From Pseudomonas sp. GD03944 (lineage in GTDB: Bacteria; Pseudomonadota; Gammaproteobacteria; Pseudomonadales; Pseudomonadaceae), in NCBI RefSeq assembly GCF_029839275.1, contig NZ_JAOCAH010000005.1, forward strand, positions 124,001 to 188,000: a stretch of DNA of 64,000 nucleotides, given 5' to 3'. Numbering within the stretch: position 1 is the first letter of the stretch; every line of letters starts with the position of its first letter. A program made the position numbers and the translations under genes. This document shows, piece after piece, positions 34,613-42,611 of the stretch. The notes beneath the pieces are model-generated. The model was not told the DNA's origin. It searched no databases and saw nothing but the letters and a program-made list of their open reading frames with translations.

Positions 34613-34695
34613 AAGCGCGGCAATCCAAAGCCTGAATGCGCTCTACTCTGCCGTCTGCAAGGCAGCAGCGCAACCCTTGCGGTTGCGCTTTTCGG

Positions 34696-35304
34696 TTACG
34701 GCTGGCGAGCGAGCTGTTCGGTGGACGCCATCGCCAGGACGCGCTTGGCCTCGATGAAGGTGCGGTTCCAGTAGCGATCTTCCAGGCTGTCGACCCGCAC
34801 ACCGCCGCTGCGGCTGCTGGAGGAATGGATGAAACGGTCATCGCCCAGGTAGATGCCGGCATGGCTGACGCGGCCGCGGCCGTTGGTACTGAAGAACACC
34901 AGATCGCCCGGCTCGAGGTCGGAACGCTTCACCAGCGGGGCATCGATGTTGATCATGTCGCGGGTCGAACGCGGCAGCTGCAGGCCGATTTCTTCCTTGA
35001 ACAGGTAACCGATGAAGCCGCTGCAGTCGAAACCGGATTTCACCGAACTGCCGCCGAAGCGGTAACGAGTGCCCACCAGCGACAAGCCGTGGGACAGGAT
35101 GCTGTCGGCCAGTTCGGGCAGTTTGTAGGCTTTATCGTCGGAGAAGTCGCCCAGGGCCGCTTCTTCGAAAGGCGCAACGGGTTCTTCTACCGTGGAAACG
35201 GGACGCTCGGGAGCGCTCATCTGAGGCTGCGGAGCATGGCTGGCACAGGCGGCCAGCAACACTGTGAGTGCTAAAGGCACGAGGGGTGCGAAGCGTTTGA
35301 GCAT
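34696..35304 (-). CDS. NlpC/P60 lipoprotein, MepS/Spr-like (paralogue)
   Basis: The product is 202 aa from ATG 35304 (a GTG two codons earlier is possible). Lipobox LLAAC is followed by an acidic linker (about 25-60) and the NlpC/P60 domain with SGFDCSGFIGYLF, GRVSHAGIYLGDDRF and FIHSSSS. It is longer than the neighbouring paralogue because of the linker. An inverted repeat (34667-34689) follows its stop but lacks a T-run on this strand. Confidence 0.87.
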   Translation of the reverse strand: MLKRFAPLVPLALTVLLAACASHAPQPQMSAPERPVSTVEEPVAPFEEAALGDFSDDKAYKLPELADSILSHGLSLVGTRYRFGGSSVKSGFDCSGFIGYLFKEEIGLQLPRSTRDMINIDAPLVKRSDLEPGDLVFFSTNGRGRVSHAGIYLGDDRFIHSSSSRSGGVRVDSLEDRYWNRTFIEAKRVLAMASTEQLARQP

Positions 35305-35358
35305 GGGCACGACCGTGTCGGAAATCTGACAAGGGTGCGACTATGCCTTCTATAAGCC

Positions 35359-36135
35359 TCATTTGCAAATTCTATGGCTCGAAATGTGACCCAGTAGTTC
35401 CGGCAGCACATCTAAGGCCCGTCCCTGCACATTCACCTCCACCGCGTCGCTCAGGTCGGTGCGCGTCGGATTGATCTGCGCCGTGAACCCGCCCGCCTGG
35501 CGCGTACGCAGCACCGGCTCGACGATGTACGGGAAGCTGGCGCTGGTGCCCACCGCGATCACCACGTCGAAGCCCTTGCGCAATTCTGCATAGAGGCTGT
35601 CGATGGCCGCCTCCGGCAGCATTTCCTCGAACAGCACCACCGGCGGCCGCAACACGCCGCCGCAGGCCCTGCACAGCGGCGGCAACGGCCGCTCCAGGTG
35701 CTCGGCCAATTGTGGGTCGACCGCCCCGCAGGACTGGCAGTACAGCGGCGCCAGCTCGCCATGGATCTCTATCAGCCGCTCGGGCGGGCTGCCGGCGGCG
35801 CGGTGGTAACCGTCGATGTTCTGCGTCAGCACCCAGCACTGCGGCTTGAGCCGCTGCAGTTCGGCAATCGCCCGGTGCCCCGCGTTGGCCTGCGCCCCCA
35901 GACACGCCCGGCCAAGTTCGGCCAGGTACTTCCAGCACAGCGCGGGGTCACGTTGCAGCATCGGCCCGGACAGCGCCGCCTCGATCGGCAAGCCTTCGGC
36001 GGTATGGCCGTTGTACAGCCCGCCCAGCCCGCGATAAGTCGGCAGGCCGGAATCGGCGGACAACCCGGCCCCGGTAATGAACAGAATCCGCTCGGCCTGG
36101 AGGATGGCCTGGGCGATGCGCTCGATCGGTTGCAT
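35359..36135 (-). CDS. Sir2-family NAD-dependent deacylase (sirtuin)
   Basis: The product is 258 aa. NAD-binding GAGLSADSGLPTYRG, TQNIDGYH, catalytic His in EIHGEL and a zinc site formed by CQSC and CRAC are all present, then VAVGTSASFPYI-like nucleotide contacts. CCAGGAGGC sets ATG 36135. Sirtuins remove acyl groups from lysines. It lies 25 bp after the 3-methyladenine glycosylase gene on the same strand and is probably co-transcribed. Confidence 0.9.
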   Translation of the reverse strand: MQPIERIAQAILQAERILFITGAGLSADSGLPTYRGLGGLYNGHTAEGLPIEAALSGPMLQRDPALCWKYLAELGRACLGAQANAGHRAIAELQRLKPQCWVLTQNIDGYHRAAGSPPERLIEIHGELAPLYCQSCGAVDPQLAEHLERPLPPLCRACGGVLRPPVVLFEEMLPEAAIDSLYAELRKGFDVVIAVGTSASFPYIVEPVLRTRQAGGFTAQINPTRTDLSDAVEVNVQGRALDVLPELLGHISSHRICK

Positions 36136-36160
36136 GGCTGCGCCTCCTGGTGTCGTGGTG

Positions 36161-36832
36161 TTAGTGATTGACGGTGTACGCCAGCATCATTGACAGCTGG
36201 CACAGCGGCCGGCCGCTCTCTTCGCGCCACTGGTTGAACGCTGCCTGCACCGCTGCGCGCTCCTTGAGGCTGGTCGGCACCTTGTCGACGATGCCCTGGG
36301 CCTTGAGCGCCGCCACCATGTCGTCGCTGGGGATGAAGGTGTCCTTGCCGATCATCCGCAGGAAGCGCGGCGCCGACAGCCCGCCCAGTTGGCTGCCGTG
36401 CTTGGCCAGGTACTTCCACAGGCCGACGATATCGGTCACCGGCCAGTCGGCGATCAGCGCGCCGAAACTGCCCTTCTCCTGGCGCACGTCGAGCACGAAC
36501 TGGGCGTTGCGCGGCACGCTCTTGAGCTTGCCCAGGTGGCGGATGATCCGCGCGTCCTGCATCAGGTTTTCCAGGCGCTCGGCGCCCATCAGCACGACCT
36601 TTTCCGGGTCGAAGCCGAAGAACACCTGCTCGAAAGCCGGCCACTTGGCATCCACCAGGCTGTGCTTGAGGCCAGCACGGAAGACCCGCAGGCTGATCAT
36701 CGACAGGTAGCGGTCGTCACTGATCGCGCGCAGCGCCTCGTCCGGCAGTGCCTCGGGCAGGCGGGCCTCCAGGGCCGCCGCCGAGCCGAAGCGGTTGAGG
36801 CAGTATTCGTGCAGCCACTTGTAATCACGCAT
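36161..36832 (-). CDS. DNA-3-methyladenine glycosylase I-family protein
   Basis: The product is 223 aa. ISLRVFRAGLKHSLVDAKWPAFEQVFFGFDPEKV and DARIIRHLGKLKSVPRNAQ are the family's conserved helices (compare the Tag pattern of QAGLSW..., FDP...), with SAPRFLRMIGKD later. It is longer than Escherichia coli Tag (187 aa) and lacks an obvious Tag zinc Cys-His snap, so it belongs to a divergent subgroup. ATG 36832 is preceded by AAAGG. Confidence 0.78.
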   Translation of the reverse strand: MRDYKWLHEYCLNRFGSAAALEARLPEALPDEALRAISDDRYLSMISLRVFRAGLKHSLVDAKWPAFEQVFFGFDPEKVVLMGAERLENLMQDARIIRHLGKLKSVPRNAQFVLDVRQEKGSFGALIADWPVTDIVGLWKYLAKHGSQLGGLSAPRFLRMIGKDTFIPSDDMVAALKAQGIVDKVPTSLKERAAVQAAFNQWREESGRPLCQLSMMLAYTVNH

Positions 36833-36893
36833 CAAACGAACCTTTCAACAAACGGATGACGAAGCCTGCACGCAGTCAGCACCCCAGTTCAAG

Positions 36894-36963
36894 TTCTGTA
36901 GGCGCCCCGCCCCTGGACGAAAGCTTCGCCTGACGACATTCCCCGCGAGGCACGGCTCCTACA
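36894..36963. repeat. degenerate REP pair
   Basis: TCTGTAGGCG near 36895 and GGCTCCTACAC near 36951-36961 are decayed ends of a REP pair, enclosing a CCGCGAGG remnant. It separates the glycosylase gene from the end of the DAHP synthase gene. Confidence 0.4.
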
Positions 36964-36993
36964 CAGCAAAGCGCCGCGCCCCCCCCGTCGCCC

Positions 36994-38058
36994 TCACCCA
37001 CGCAGCCGCTCGGCCGCGTGGCGCAGCGTCGCTTCGGTGCCGCTCCAGCCCAGGCAGCCGTCGGTGATCGACACGCCGTAGCGCAGCTCGCCACCCAGCG
37101 CCTGGCAGCCGTCGAACAGGTGGCTCTCCAGCATCACCCCGCGCAGGCTGGTATCACCGGCCAGGCGTTGGTCGATCACACTTTCCAGCACCGCCGGCTG
37201 GCGCAGCGGGTCCTTGCCACTGTTGGCGTGGCTGCAATCGACCAGGATGCGCGGCGCGATGCCCTGGCGCTGCAGCGCTTCGCGCGCGGCCAGAACGCTG
37301 GCGGCGTCATGGTTCGGCGCGCCATGGCCGCCCCGCAGCACCAGGTGGGTGTCCGGGTTGCCGGCGGTGTGCAGCAGCGCCGGGTGGCCCAGGTCGTCGA
37401 TGCCGAAGTGCTGGTGCGGGTGCGCCGCCGACCGCATGGCGTCGCAGGCAATGCCGACGCTGCCGTCGGTGCCGTTCTTGAAGCCGACCGGTAGGTCCAG
37501 GCCGCTCACCATCTCGCGGTGCACTTGCGATTCGCTGGTGCGCGCGCCGATGGCCGCCCAGCCGAGCAGGTCGTCGAAGTAGCCGGCGGCCATCGGCTGC
37601 AGCAACTCGCTGGCCAGCGGCAGGCCCCGGGCGAGAATCTCCAGCATCAAGTGCCGCGACAGGCGCAGCCCCTCGGCCATGTCGCCGCTGCCGTCCAGGT
37701 GCGGGTCGTACAGCAGGCCCTTCCAGCCGACGGTGGTGCGCGGTTTTTCCACGTAGGCGCGCATCACCAGCAGCAGTTGGTCATCGACCTGCGGTGCCAG
37801 CTCGGCCAGGCGTTCGGCGTATTCGAGGACGGCCGTGCGGTCGTGCAGGGAACAGGGGCCGACCACCACCAGCAGGCGCGAATCGTGGCCATCGAGTACG
37901 GCACGAATGGCGTCGCGGTCGGCGGCGATGCGCTCGGCGAGTTCGGTAGGCAATGGCAGGCGCTGACGCAGAACGGCGGGGCTGGGCAGCGGCTGGGCGC
38001 TGCGGCGGGTGATGGAAGTAACGGTCGGAGCAAGTTGAGCGGAGACGGATGCGTTCAT
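36994..38058 (-). CDS. 3-deoxy-7-phosphoheptulonate (DAHP) synthase, class I
   Basis: The product is 354 aa, the usual class I AroF/G/H length. It contains VVVGPCSLHD, MRAYVEKPRTTVGWKGLLYDP, GARTSESQVHRE, GFKNGTDGS and LVDCSHANSGKD. It condenses phosphoenolpyruvate and erythrose 4-phosphate, the first shikimate step. The isozyme (Phe, Tyr or Trp sensitive) cannot be assigned with certainty. A leader peptide rich in Tyr, Phe and Trp codons and a terminator upstream point to attenuation by aromatic amino acids. Confidence 0.92.
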   Translation of the reverse strand: MNASVSAQLAPTVTSITRRSAQPLPSPAVLRQRLPLPTELAERIAADRDAIRAVLDGHDSRLLVVVGPCSLHDRTAVLEYAERLAELAPQVDDQLLLVMRAYVEKPRTTVGWKGLLYDPHLDGSGDMAEGLRLSRHLMLEILARGLPLASELLQPMAAGYFDDLLGWAAIGARTSESQVHREMVSGLDLPVGFKNGTDGSVGIACDAMRSAAHPHQHFGIDDLGHPALLHTAGNPDTHLVLRGGHGAPNHDAASVLAAREALQRQGIAPRILVDCSHANSGKDPLRQPAVLESVIDQRLAGDTSLRGVMLESHLFDGCQALGGELRYGVSITDGCLGWSGTEATLRHAAERLRG

Positions 38059-38102
38059 GATCTGGCGGTTCCTTGGCCGGCGCGGTCGATGCCGCGGCGG
38101 CG

Positions 38103-38201
38103 CTATCGTGGTGTTCGTTGTAGGGGTATCAGGGCGGCGGTGACGCTGGTAAATCGCCAGTCATTGCGGGTGTTGCGGTAATAGGTCTGGTAACGGTTCA
38201 T
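38103..38201 (-). CDS. second mini-ORF in the DAHP synthase leader (32 aa)
   Basis: The frame begins MNRYQTYYRNTRNDWRF and encodes three early Tyr codons and one Trp. GAGGA stands seven bases before the ATG. It lies between the attenuator terminator and the DAHP synthase start (44-base gap). It may be a second regulatory peptide or a translational coupling device; its aromatic content is suggestive only. Confidence 0.5.
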   Translation of the reverse strand: MNRYQTYYRNTRNDWRFTSVTAALIPLQRTPR

Positions 38202-38246
38202 CTGTGGTTCCTCGATGTGCATGGCCTTTTTGTGGCCGGAAAAAAC

Positions 38247-38276
38247 AAAACCCCCGATCGGGTTGCCGACCGGGGG
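38247..38276 (-). terminator. attenuator terminator in the DAHP synthase leader
   Basis: On the minus strand an 11-base arm CCCCCGGTCGG, loop CAAC and arm CCGATCGGGGG (one mismatch; plus positions 38251-38276) are followed by TTTTGTTTTTT. It lies 56 bases after the leader-peptide stop and before the gene, the position of an amino-acid attenuator. Confidence 0.85.
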
Positions 38277-38331
38277 TTTTGGGGAAAACGTCTCTGGTGG
38301 CGACCCTGGTTGTCAGGCCGCCTGTGGGGTA

Positions 38332-38463
38332 TCAGGCGTGCCTGTGGCTAAACCAATACCCAAAGAAGTAATAGGCTGCCGCCACGATCGCCTGCGCACG
38401 GACCAACGCAGCGCGCGAGGCACCGGCGTGGAGCGAGGACAGAAGGTTGTGGCTGGCAGGCAT
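38332..38463 (-). CDS. aromatic amino-acid leader peptide (43 aa)
   Basis: The frame starts at ATG 38463 with GGAGAATTCC before it and ends at TGA 38332-38334. Residues 31-38 read YYFFGYWF: seven aromatic codons in eight, covering Tyr, Phe and Trp. The bases encoding Gly-Tyr (GGGTAT, 38356-38361) can pair with ATACCC at 38327-38332, overlapping the stop, a plausible alternative hairpin controlled by ribosome stalling. The strong terminator follows downstream and then the DAHP synthase gene. This is the standard layout of trp/phe-type attenuation. Confidence 0.8.
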   Translation of the reverse strand: MPASHNLLSSLHAGASRAALVRAQAIVAAAYYFFGYWFSHRHA

Positions 38464-38487
38464 GGAATTCTCCGAAACAGTGGCCGA

Positions 38488-38517
38488 ACCATACCCCAGC
38501 CATTCGCGAGCCGGCAA
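38488..38517 (-). promoter_or_regulatory. candidate sigma-70 promoter of the leader transcript
   Basis: On the minus strand, TTGCCG (38512-38517) and TATGGT (38488-38493) are separated by 18 bp. Transcription would start about 18 bases before the leader-peptide ATG. Confidence 0.55.
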
Positions 38518-38547
38518 GCGGGCCGTCACAAAATAAGCGCAGGCCCC

Positions 38548-38790
38548 GTAGGGTGGATGCCGCTCTTCACATCCACCGAGCCCCGACGCACGCCCCTGTA
38601 GGAGCGGACTTGTCCGCGAGCCCGGCGATTGGTGCCCGGCATCGATCCCCGAAGAGCTCGCGGGCAAGCCCGCTCCTACGAAAGGCCAGGCTCACGGCCT
38701 GAAGTCCATGGGTGGTGGATCGGTGAAGCGTGATCCACCCTACCCGATGACCGCTATCGCATAGGGTGGATGTCACTTTTTACATCCACC
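38548..38790. repeat. composite intergenic repeat, left copy
   Basis: The order is: GTAGGGTGGATG...CATCCACC hairpin (38548-38577), a REPIN (38597-38680: GTAGGAGCGGACTTGTCCGC ... GGGCAAGCCCGCTCCTAC), a conserved CCAGGCTCACGGCCTGAAG stretch, a further GGTGGATC/GATCCACC pair, and a second TAGGGTGGATG...CATCCACC hairpin (38761-38790). The same order recurs at 41431-41651 in the same orientation, enclosing the two-gene HNH-like module. Confidence 0.85.
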
Positions 38791-38932
38791 GTGCCCCTGC
38801 GCCCCTCCTATCGCGAATCGCCTGAACAGGCGACACAGAGCGTCTCGAGGCCGCTGACACGCCATCGAAGCAGTGGACAAGCCGGTGGGAGAGTGATTAT
38901 CGTCCGAATACTGGCACTTTGAGACTAATCCA

Positions 38933-40501
38933 ATGCATACCCACAAGGATGAGCTGGTCATCGAGATCGACGACCAGATTGAGCTGCTGATCAGGGACAT
39001 AAACGCCGCCCCCAACGCAAAGCAGCAGACGGCCTTCATCGACAACTTTCAGCACATGCTGATCGACCAGTTGATGGGCCCCTTCGGCTTGACCCGCGCG
39101 ATGTTCGAGGACCGCGACGGCGGTGCCATCACCAGCCTGCACAATTTCGAAAAAGGCGTGGTCGCCAATGATGCCGATGCCGAGCGCCATGAAAACTGGC
39201 AGCGGGCCAAGAGCGAAAAATTCGAGCGTACCGATTACAACGACCGCCTCGATGAACTGCACGACGACATGAAAAGTGCAGACGGCAAGTACTACGACGC
39301 CTACAAGCAGCCGGGCAGCGAAATCCCCGTGGGGCCGCGGGCCGACGCGCGGGATCATGTGATCAGCGCCAGCGAGATCGAACGCTCCGCCCGAGGACAC
39401 CTCGCCCAGACCCGGGAAGAACGCGTGGAGACGGCCACCCAGGACGCCAACATCGTGCTGACGGCCTTCAACATGAATTCGTCCAAAGGCGAAACCGACC
39501 TGCTGGAGTGGGCCGCCAAGCCCAGCACCGCAGACCCGAGCAAGACCAACGCCGAATACTACGAACTCGACCCGCAGGCCGTTCAGCAGGTTTACGCCAC
39601 GGCCAGAAAAGCCGTGGATGGCGATCAGAAAAAAGCCGTGTTCATCAAGCAGGGCCAGGAGTTTCTGATCGAAGGCGGCAAGGCCGCCGGCAAGCTGGCC
39701 CTGCGCCAGATTCTCGGCCTGCTGCTCAAAGATCTCGTACAGGACCTGGTGCAGGATGTGCGGCACCTGGTTCGCGTGGGTTTCAACGGCGCGGCCTCGC
39801 TGCTGGACATGGTCAAGGCGCGTATCGAGGCCACGCTCCAGCGGATTCGCGACAAGTGGGCCGAATACCTCAAGGAAGGCGCCAGTGCCGGGATCAGCGG
39901 CTTCGTCTCGACCCTGCTGACGCTGATCATCAACTCCTTCGTGACCACCGCCAAGAACCTGGTCGGCATCATCCGCGAAGCGGTGCTGTCGATCGTTCGG
40001 GCGATCAAGATGATCGTCGCTCCGCCCCCCCATGTGGCGCCAGGCGACATCGCCTTCGAGGTGATGAAGATTCTCTCTGCCTCGATCACCCTGTGCCTGG
40101 GCATGGCGCTGGAAGAAGTGATCCGCAAGGCGCTGGAGACGGTACCACTGCTGCTGCCCTTCGCCGCGACCCTGGCTCCGGTCATCACCGGCATCATCAC
40201 CGGCACCCTGACCCTCTTCACCGTACTGGCCTTCGATCGCCTGAAGGACTTCCTCGCCTTCCGCAACAAACAGCTGGCCGATGTCCACCGCGGTCAGACC
40301 ATCGGGTTTCTGAAGATCAAGCAGACCGTGCTGATGCTGGACGACGCCTACCAACACATCATCATTACCACCGAGACACTGCGTACCCAGTTCGCCCTGG
40401 ACTGGGAAGAGGTCAAGGAAGCCAAACAGACGACCCAGCGTCGTCTCAACGACTATCGCCAGTCCGTGAACAGCCTGGACGATCTACTGGAGCAGTTTTA
40501 A
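38933..40501 (+). CDS. membrane protein with HNH-nuclease-like N-terminal half (novel module, gene 1)
   Basis: The product is 522 aa and no named family is recalled. Residues about 100-195 look like an HNH core: RTDYNDRLDELH, then KYYDAY, ARDHVISASEIE (D141, H142), and NIVLTAFNMNSSKGETDLLEW (N173, N182, K185), as in HNH proteins with DHVIS...N...N.SKG. Cys pairs are absent. The second half is helical and hydrophobic: about 242-270 amphipathic, 316-360 (GASAGISGFVSTLLTLIINSF), and two likely membrane helices at about 376-392 and 404-434, then a charged helical C-terminus. So the nuclease-like domain appears tethered to the inner membrane. Its stop overlaps the next start (TAATG). The weak ribosome site suggests low expression. 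HNH activity is inference. Confidence 0.7.
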   Translation: MHTHKDELVIEIDDQIELLIRDINAAPNAKQQTAFIDNFQHMLIDQLMGPFGLTRAMFEDRDGGAITSLHNFEKGVVANDADAERHENWQRAKSEKFERTDYNDRLDELHDDMKSADGKYYDAYKQPGSEIPVGPRADARDHVISASEIERSARGHLAQTREERVETATQDANIVLTAFNMNSSKGETDLLEWAAKPSTADPSKTNAEYYELDPQAVQQVYATARKAVDGDQKKAVFIKQGQEFLIEGGKAAGKLALRQILGLLLKDLVQDLVQDVRHLVRVGFNGAASLLDMVKARIEATLQRIRDKWAEYLKEGASAGISGFVSTLLTLIINSFVTTAKNLVGIIREAVLSIVRAIKMIVAPPPHVAPGDIAFEVMKILSASITLCLGMALEEVIRKALETVPLLLPFAATLAPVITGIITGTLTLFTVLAFDRLKDFLAFRNKQLADVHRGQTIGFLKIKQTVLMLDDAYQHIIITTETLRTQFALDWEEVKEAKQTTQRRLNDYRQSVNSLDDLLEQF

Positions 40502-41415
40502 TGAGCGTGAACGAACTCGTTCAGGTCGAGAGCAAGAGCCCGGCCGTGGTGGCCTCCGATCTGCTGAGTGTCATCAAGGACATCGAACTCAGCATCGAGG
40601 ACAGCAGCCGGCAGGTCAGCCGTATCGAGAACCGCGGGCTGTTCAAGCGCGCCTTCTCCAGCTCGCACAGCGACCTGGTGGACATTTCCAGGTCGCAGAA
40701 CAAGATCAACGAAATGATGCTGGGGCTGATCCAGGAGATCATCACCCTCAACACCATGAGCTATTCCTTCCTCGCCGCAGTCATCGGCGAACTGGAACAG
40801 CGCGCCAAGACCGGCTGGCTGGACAGCGAGGGGCGCTTCCAGGAGCTGTCGGAAACCGGCCAGCAGTTCGCCGACCGCGCCCACGACATCTTCAGCAAGA
40901 TTCTCGACGGGTCCAAGTCGACCCAGACCAAGATCGAGGTCAATCAGCAGAATATTGAACAGCTACAGCTGCAGTTCTCCGCAAAAGCGCAGGTGGTGAT
41001 TCGCAACAGCGAGGCCATCGACGACATCAGGTCGACCCTGAGCACCAAGGCCGAGCTGATGGCAAGAAGCCGCGAGGACATCGGCCAGATCCAGTCGGTG
41101 CTGCAGGCCAAGGCCGAGCGCCTGTCGGGCATCGACAAGGCCCTGGAGCAGAAACGCTCAATCGTCGAACAGCAGGACCGCGCGATCAAGGCACTGGTCG
41201 AGGAACTTCAGGAGAACAATCGCCTGGACATCGCGCGGGAACAAGCCATGGCCGCCCTGCAGCAGGAAGTGCGTGGCCTCACGGAGCGTCTGAGCGCCCT
41301 TGACGCCTCGACGATCACCCAACAGGGCAAGACGAAAATGGTCCTCGGTGTGTTGTCCGGTGCGGTGCTCGCCAGCGTCATTGCCACTGTACTGAACGTA
41401 TTCGGGCTGATCTGA
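40501..41415 (+). CDS. coiled-coil protein with C-terminal membrane anchor (novel module, gene 2)
   Basis: The product is 304 aa. Residues about 10-110 are mixed helical (ASDLLSVIKDIELSIEDSSRQVSRIENRGLFKRAF). Residues about 135-275 are long heptad-type coiled coil rich in Gln, Glu, Ala and Lys. A single C-terminal membrane helix (about 281-302, MVLGVLSGAVLASVIATVLNVF) ends the chain. The topology is a cytoplasmic coiled coil hung from the membrane. ATG 40501 overlaps the stop of gene 1 by one base, so the two products are almost certainly partners. Related in style to toxic-anion-resistance or TelA-like and chemoreceptor-like helical proteins, but not assignable. Confidence 0.75.
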   Translation: MSVNELVQVESKSPAVVASDLLSVIKDIELSIEDSSRQVSRIENRGLFKRAFSSSHSDLVDISRSQNKINEMMLGLIQEIITLNTMSYSFLAAVIGELEQRAKTGWLDSEGRFQELSETGQQFADRAHDIFSKILDGSKSTQTKIEVNQQNIEQLQLQFSAKAQVVIRNSEAIDDIRSTLSTKAELMARSREDIGQIQSVLQAKAERLSGIDKALEQKRSIVEQQDRAIKALVEELQENNRLDIAREQAMAALQQEVRGLTERLSALDASTITQQGKTKMVLGVLSGAVLASVIATVLNVFGLI

Positions 41416-41430
41416 CCACCTGCCGACCTT

Positions 41431-41651
41431 GTAGGGTGGATGTCGCTCCTTACATCCACCTTGATCTTGCGGCACACCCTGTAGGAGCGGACTTGTCCGC
41501 GAGCCCGACGGGCTGTGCCTGGCAGCAATTCCGGCGGTGTGACAAAAAGCTCGCGGGCAAGCCCGTTCCTACGAAACGCCAGGCTCACGGCCTGAAGTCC
41601 ATGGGTGTTGGCCACTATCCCGTAGGGTGGATGTCGCTCTTTACATCCACC
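41431..41651. repeat. composite intergenic repeat, right copy
   Basis: This copy has the same blocks and order as 38548-38790: GTAGGGTGGATG...CATCCACC (41431-41460), REPIN (41481-41573), the CCAGGCTCACGGCCTGAAGT stretch, and a second GTAGGGTGGATG...CATCCACC (41622-41651). The distance between equivalent points of the two copies is about 2.88 kb, just the two-gene module. Confidence 0.85.
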
Positions 41652-41686
41652 GGGCCTTTACGGGCTCCCAGGGAATACGGTGCGGT

Positions 41687-42511
41687 TTACAGGTTCATCA
41701 CATCAAGAAAGCGCGGGGTGGCGCTGTCGTCGATGCGCAGGCTCTTGAAGTCGAACAGGTCGCGGTCGGCCAGTTGCGAGGGCACCACGTTCTGCAGGGC
41801 GCGGAACATGATTTCGGTGCGGCCCGGGGTCTTGCGCTCCCATTCCTGCAGCATGTCCTTGACCACCTGGCGCTGCAGGTTTTCCTGGGAGCCGCACAGG
41901 TTGCACGGGATGATCGGGAATTCCTTCATCACGCTGTAGGCCTCGATATCGGCCTCGTTGCAGTACGCCAGCGGGCGGATCACCACGTTGCGGCCGTCGT
42001 CGGCCAGCAGCTTGGGCGGCATGGCCTTGAGGGTGCCGCCGTAGAACATGTTGAGGAAGAAGGTTTCCAGGATGTCGTCGCGGTGGTGCCCCAGGGCCAT
42101 CTTGGTCGCGCCGATCTCGTCGGCGAAGGTGTACAGCGTGCCCCGGCGCAGGCGCGAGCACAGCGAGCAGGTGGTCTTGCCTTCCGGGATCTTCTCCTTG
42201 ACCACCGAGTAGGTGTCCTTCTCGACGATGTGGTACTGCACGCCGATGGACTCCAGATAGGCCGGCAGCACGTGCTCGGGGAAACCCGGCTGCTTCTGGT
42301 CCATGTTCACCGCGACGATCTCGAACTTGATCGGCGCGACTTTCTGCAGGTGCAGCAGGACGTCGAGCATGGTGTAGCTGTCCTTGCCGCCGGAGAGGCA
42401 GACCATGACCTTGTCGCCGTCTTCGATCATGTTGTAGTCGGCGATGGCTTCGCCGGCCTGGCGACGCAGGCGTTTTTGCAGTTTGTTCTGGTTGACCGAG
42501 AGGGTGCCCAT
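41687..42511 (-). CDS. ttcA: tRNA 2-thiocytidine biosynthesis protein TtcA
   Basis: The product is 274 aa. The PP-loop [12 protein letters not shown] binds ATP; two CXXC pairs ([12 protein letters not shown] and IPCNLCGSQ) hold the 4Fe-4S cluster; [20 protein letters not shown] is a family hallmark. It thiolates cytidine 32 of several tRNAs. The gene is divergent from the DnaJ-related gene. Length and motifs are complete. Confidence 0.95.
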   Translation of the reverse strand: MGTLSVNQNKLQKRLRRQAGEAIADYNMIEDGDKVMVCLSGGKDSYTMLDVLLHLQKVAPIKFEIVAVNMDQKQPGFPEHVLPAYLESIGVQYHIVEKDTYSVVKEKIPEGKTTCSLCSRLRRGTLYTFADEIGATKMALGHHRDDILETFFLNMFYGGTLKAMPPKLLADDGRNVVIRPLAYCNEADIEAYSVMKEFPIIPCNLCGSQENLQRQVVKDMLQEWERKTPGRTEIMFRALQNVVPSQLADRDLFDFKSLRIDDSATPRFLDVMNL

Positions 42512-42611
42512 GGTGCGCTGGAATCCGGAGTCAGGAGGCTGAAACGCGACATTTTACGCAGAAAGCCCGGTGCGCCCTACCCCCGTTTGCGTGAAATGGT
42601 AGGCTCCGCCG

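Noticed and set aside
34667..34689. Nine-base stem AGCGCAACC/GGTTGCGCT after the second NlpC gene
   Set aside because: A T-run follows only on the plus strand, where no gene ends. On the minus strand, where the gene lies, no T-run follows, so a terminator call is not supported.
38897..40357. Minus-strand open frame of about 486 codons opposite gene 1 of the HNH-like module
   Set aside because: The plus-strand frame shows HNH-like motifs, coherent membrane helices and a stop/start overlap with gene 2; the antisense frame is low-complexity.
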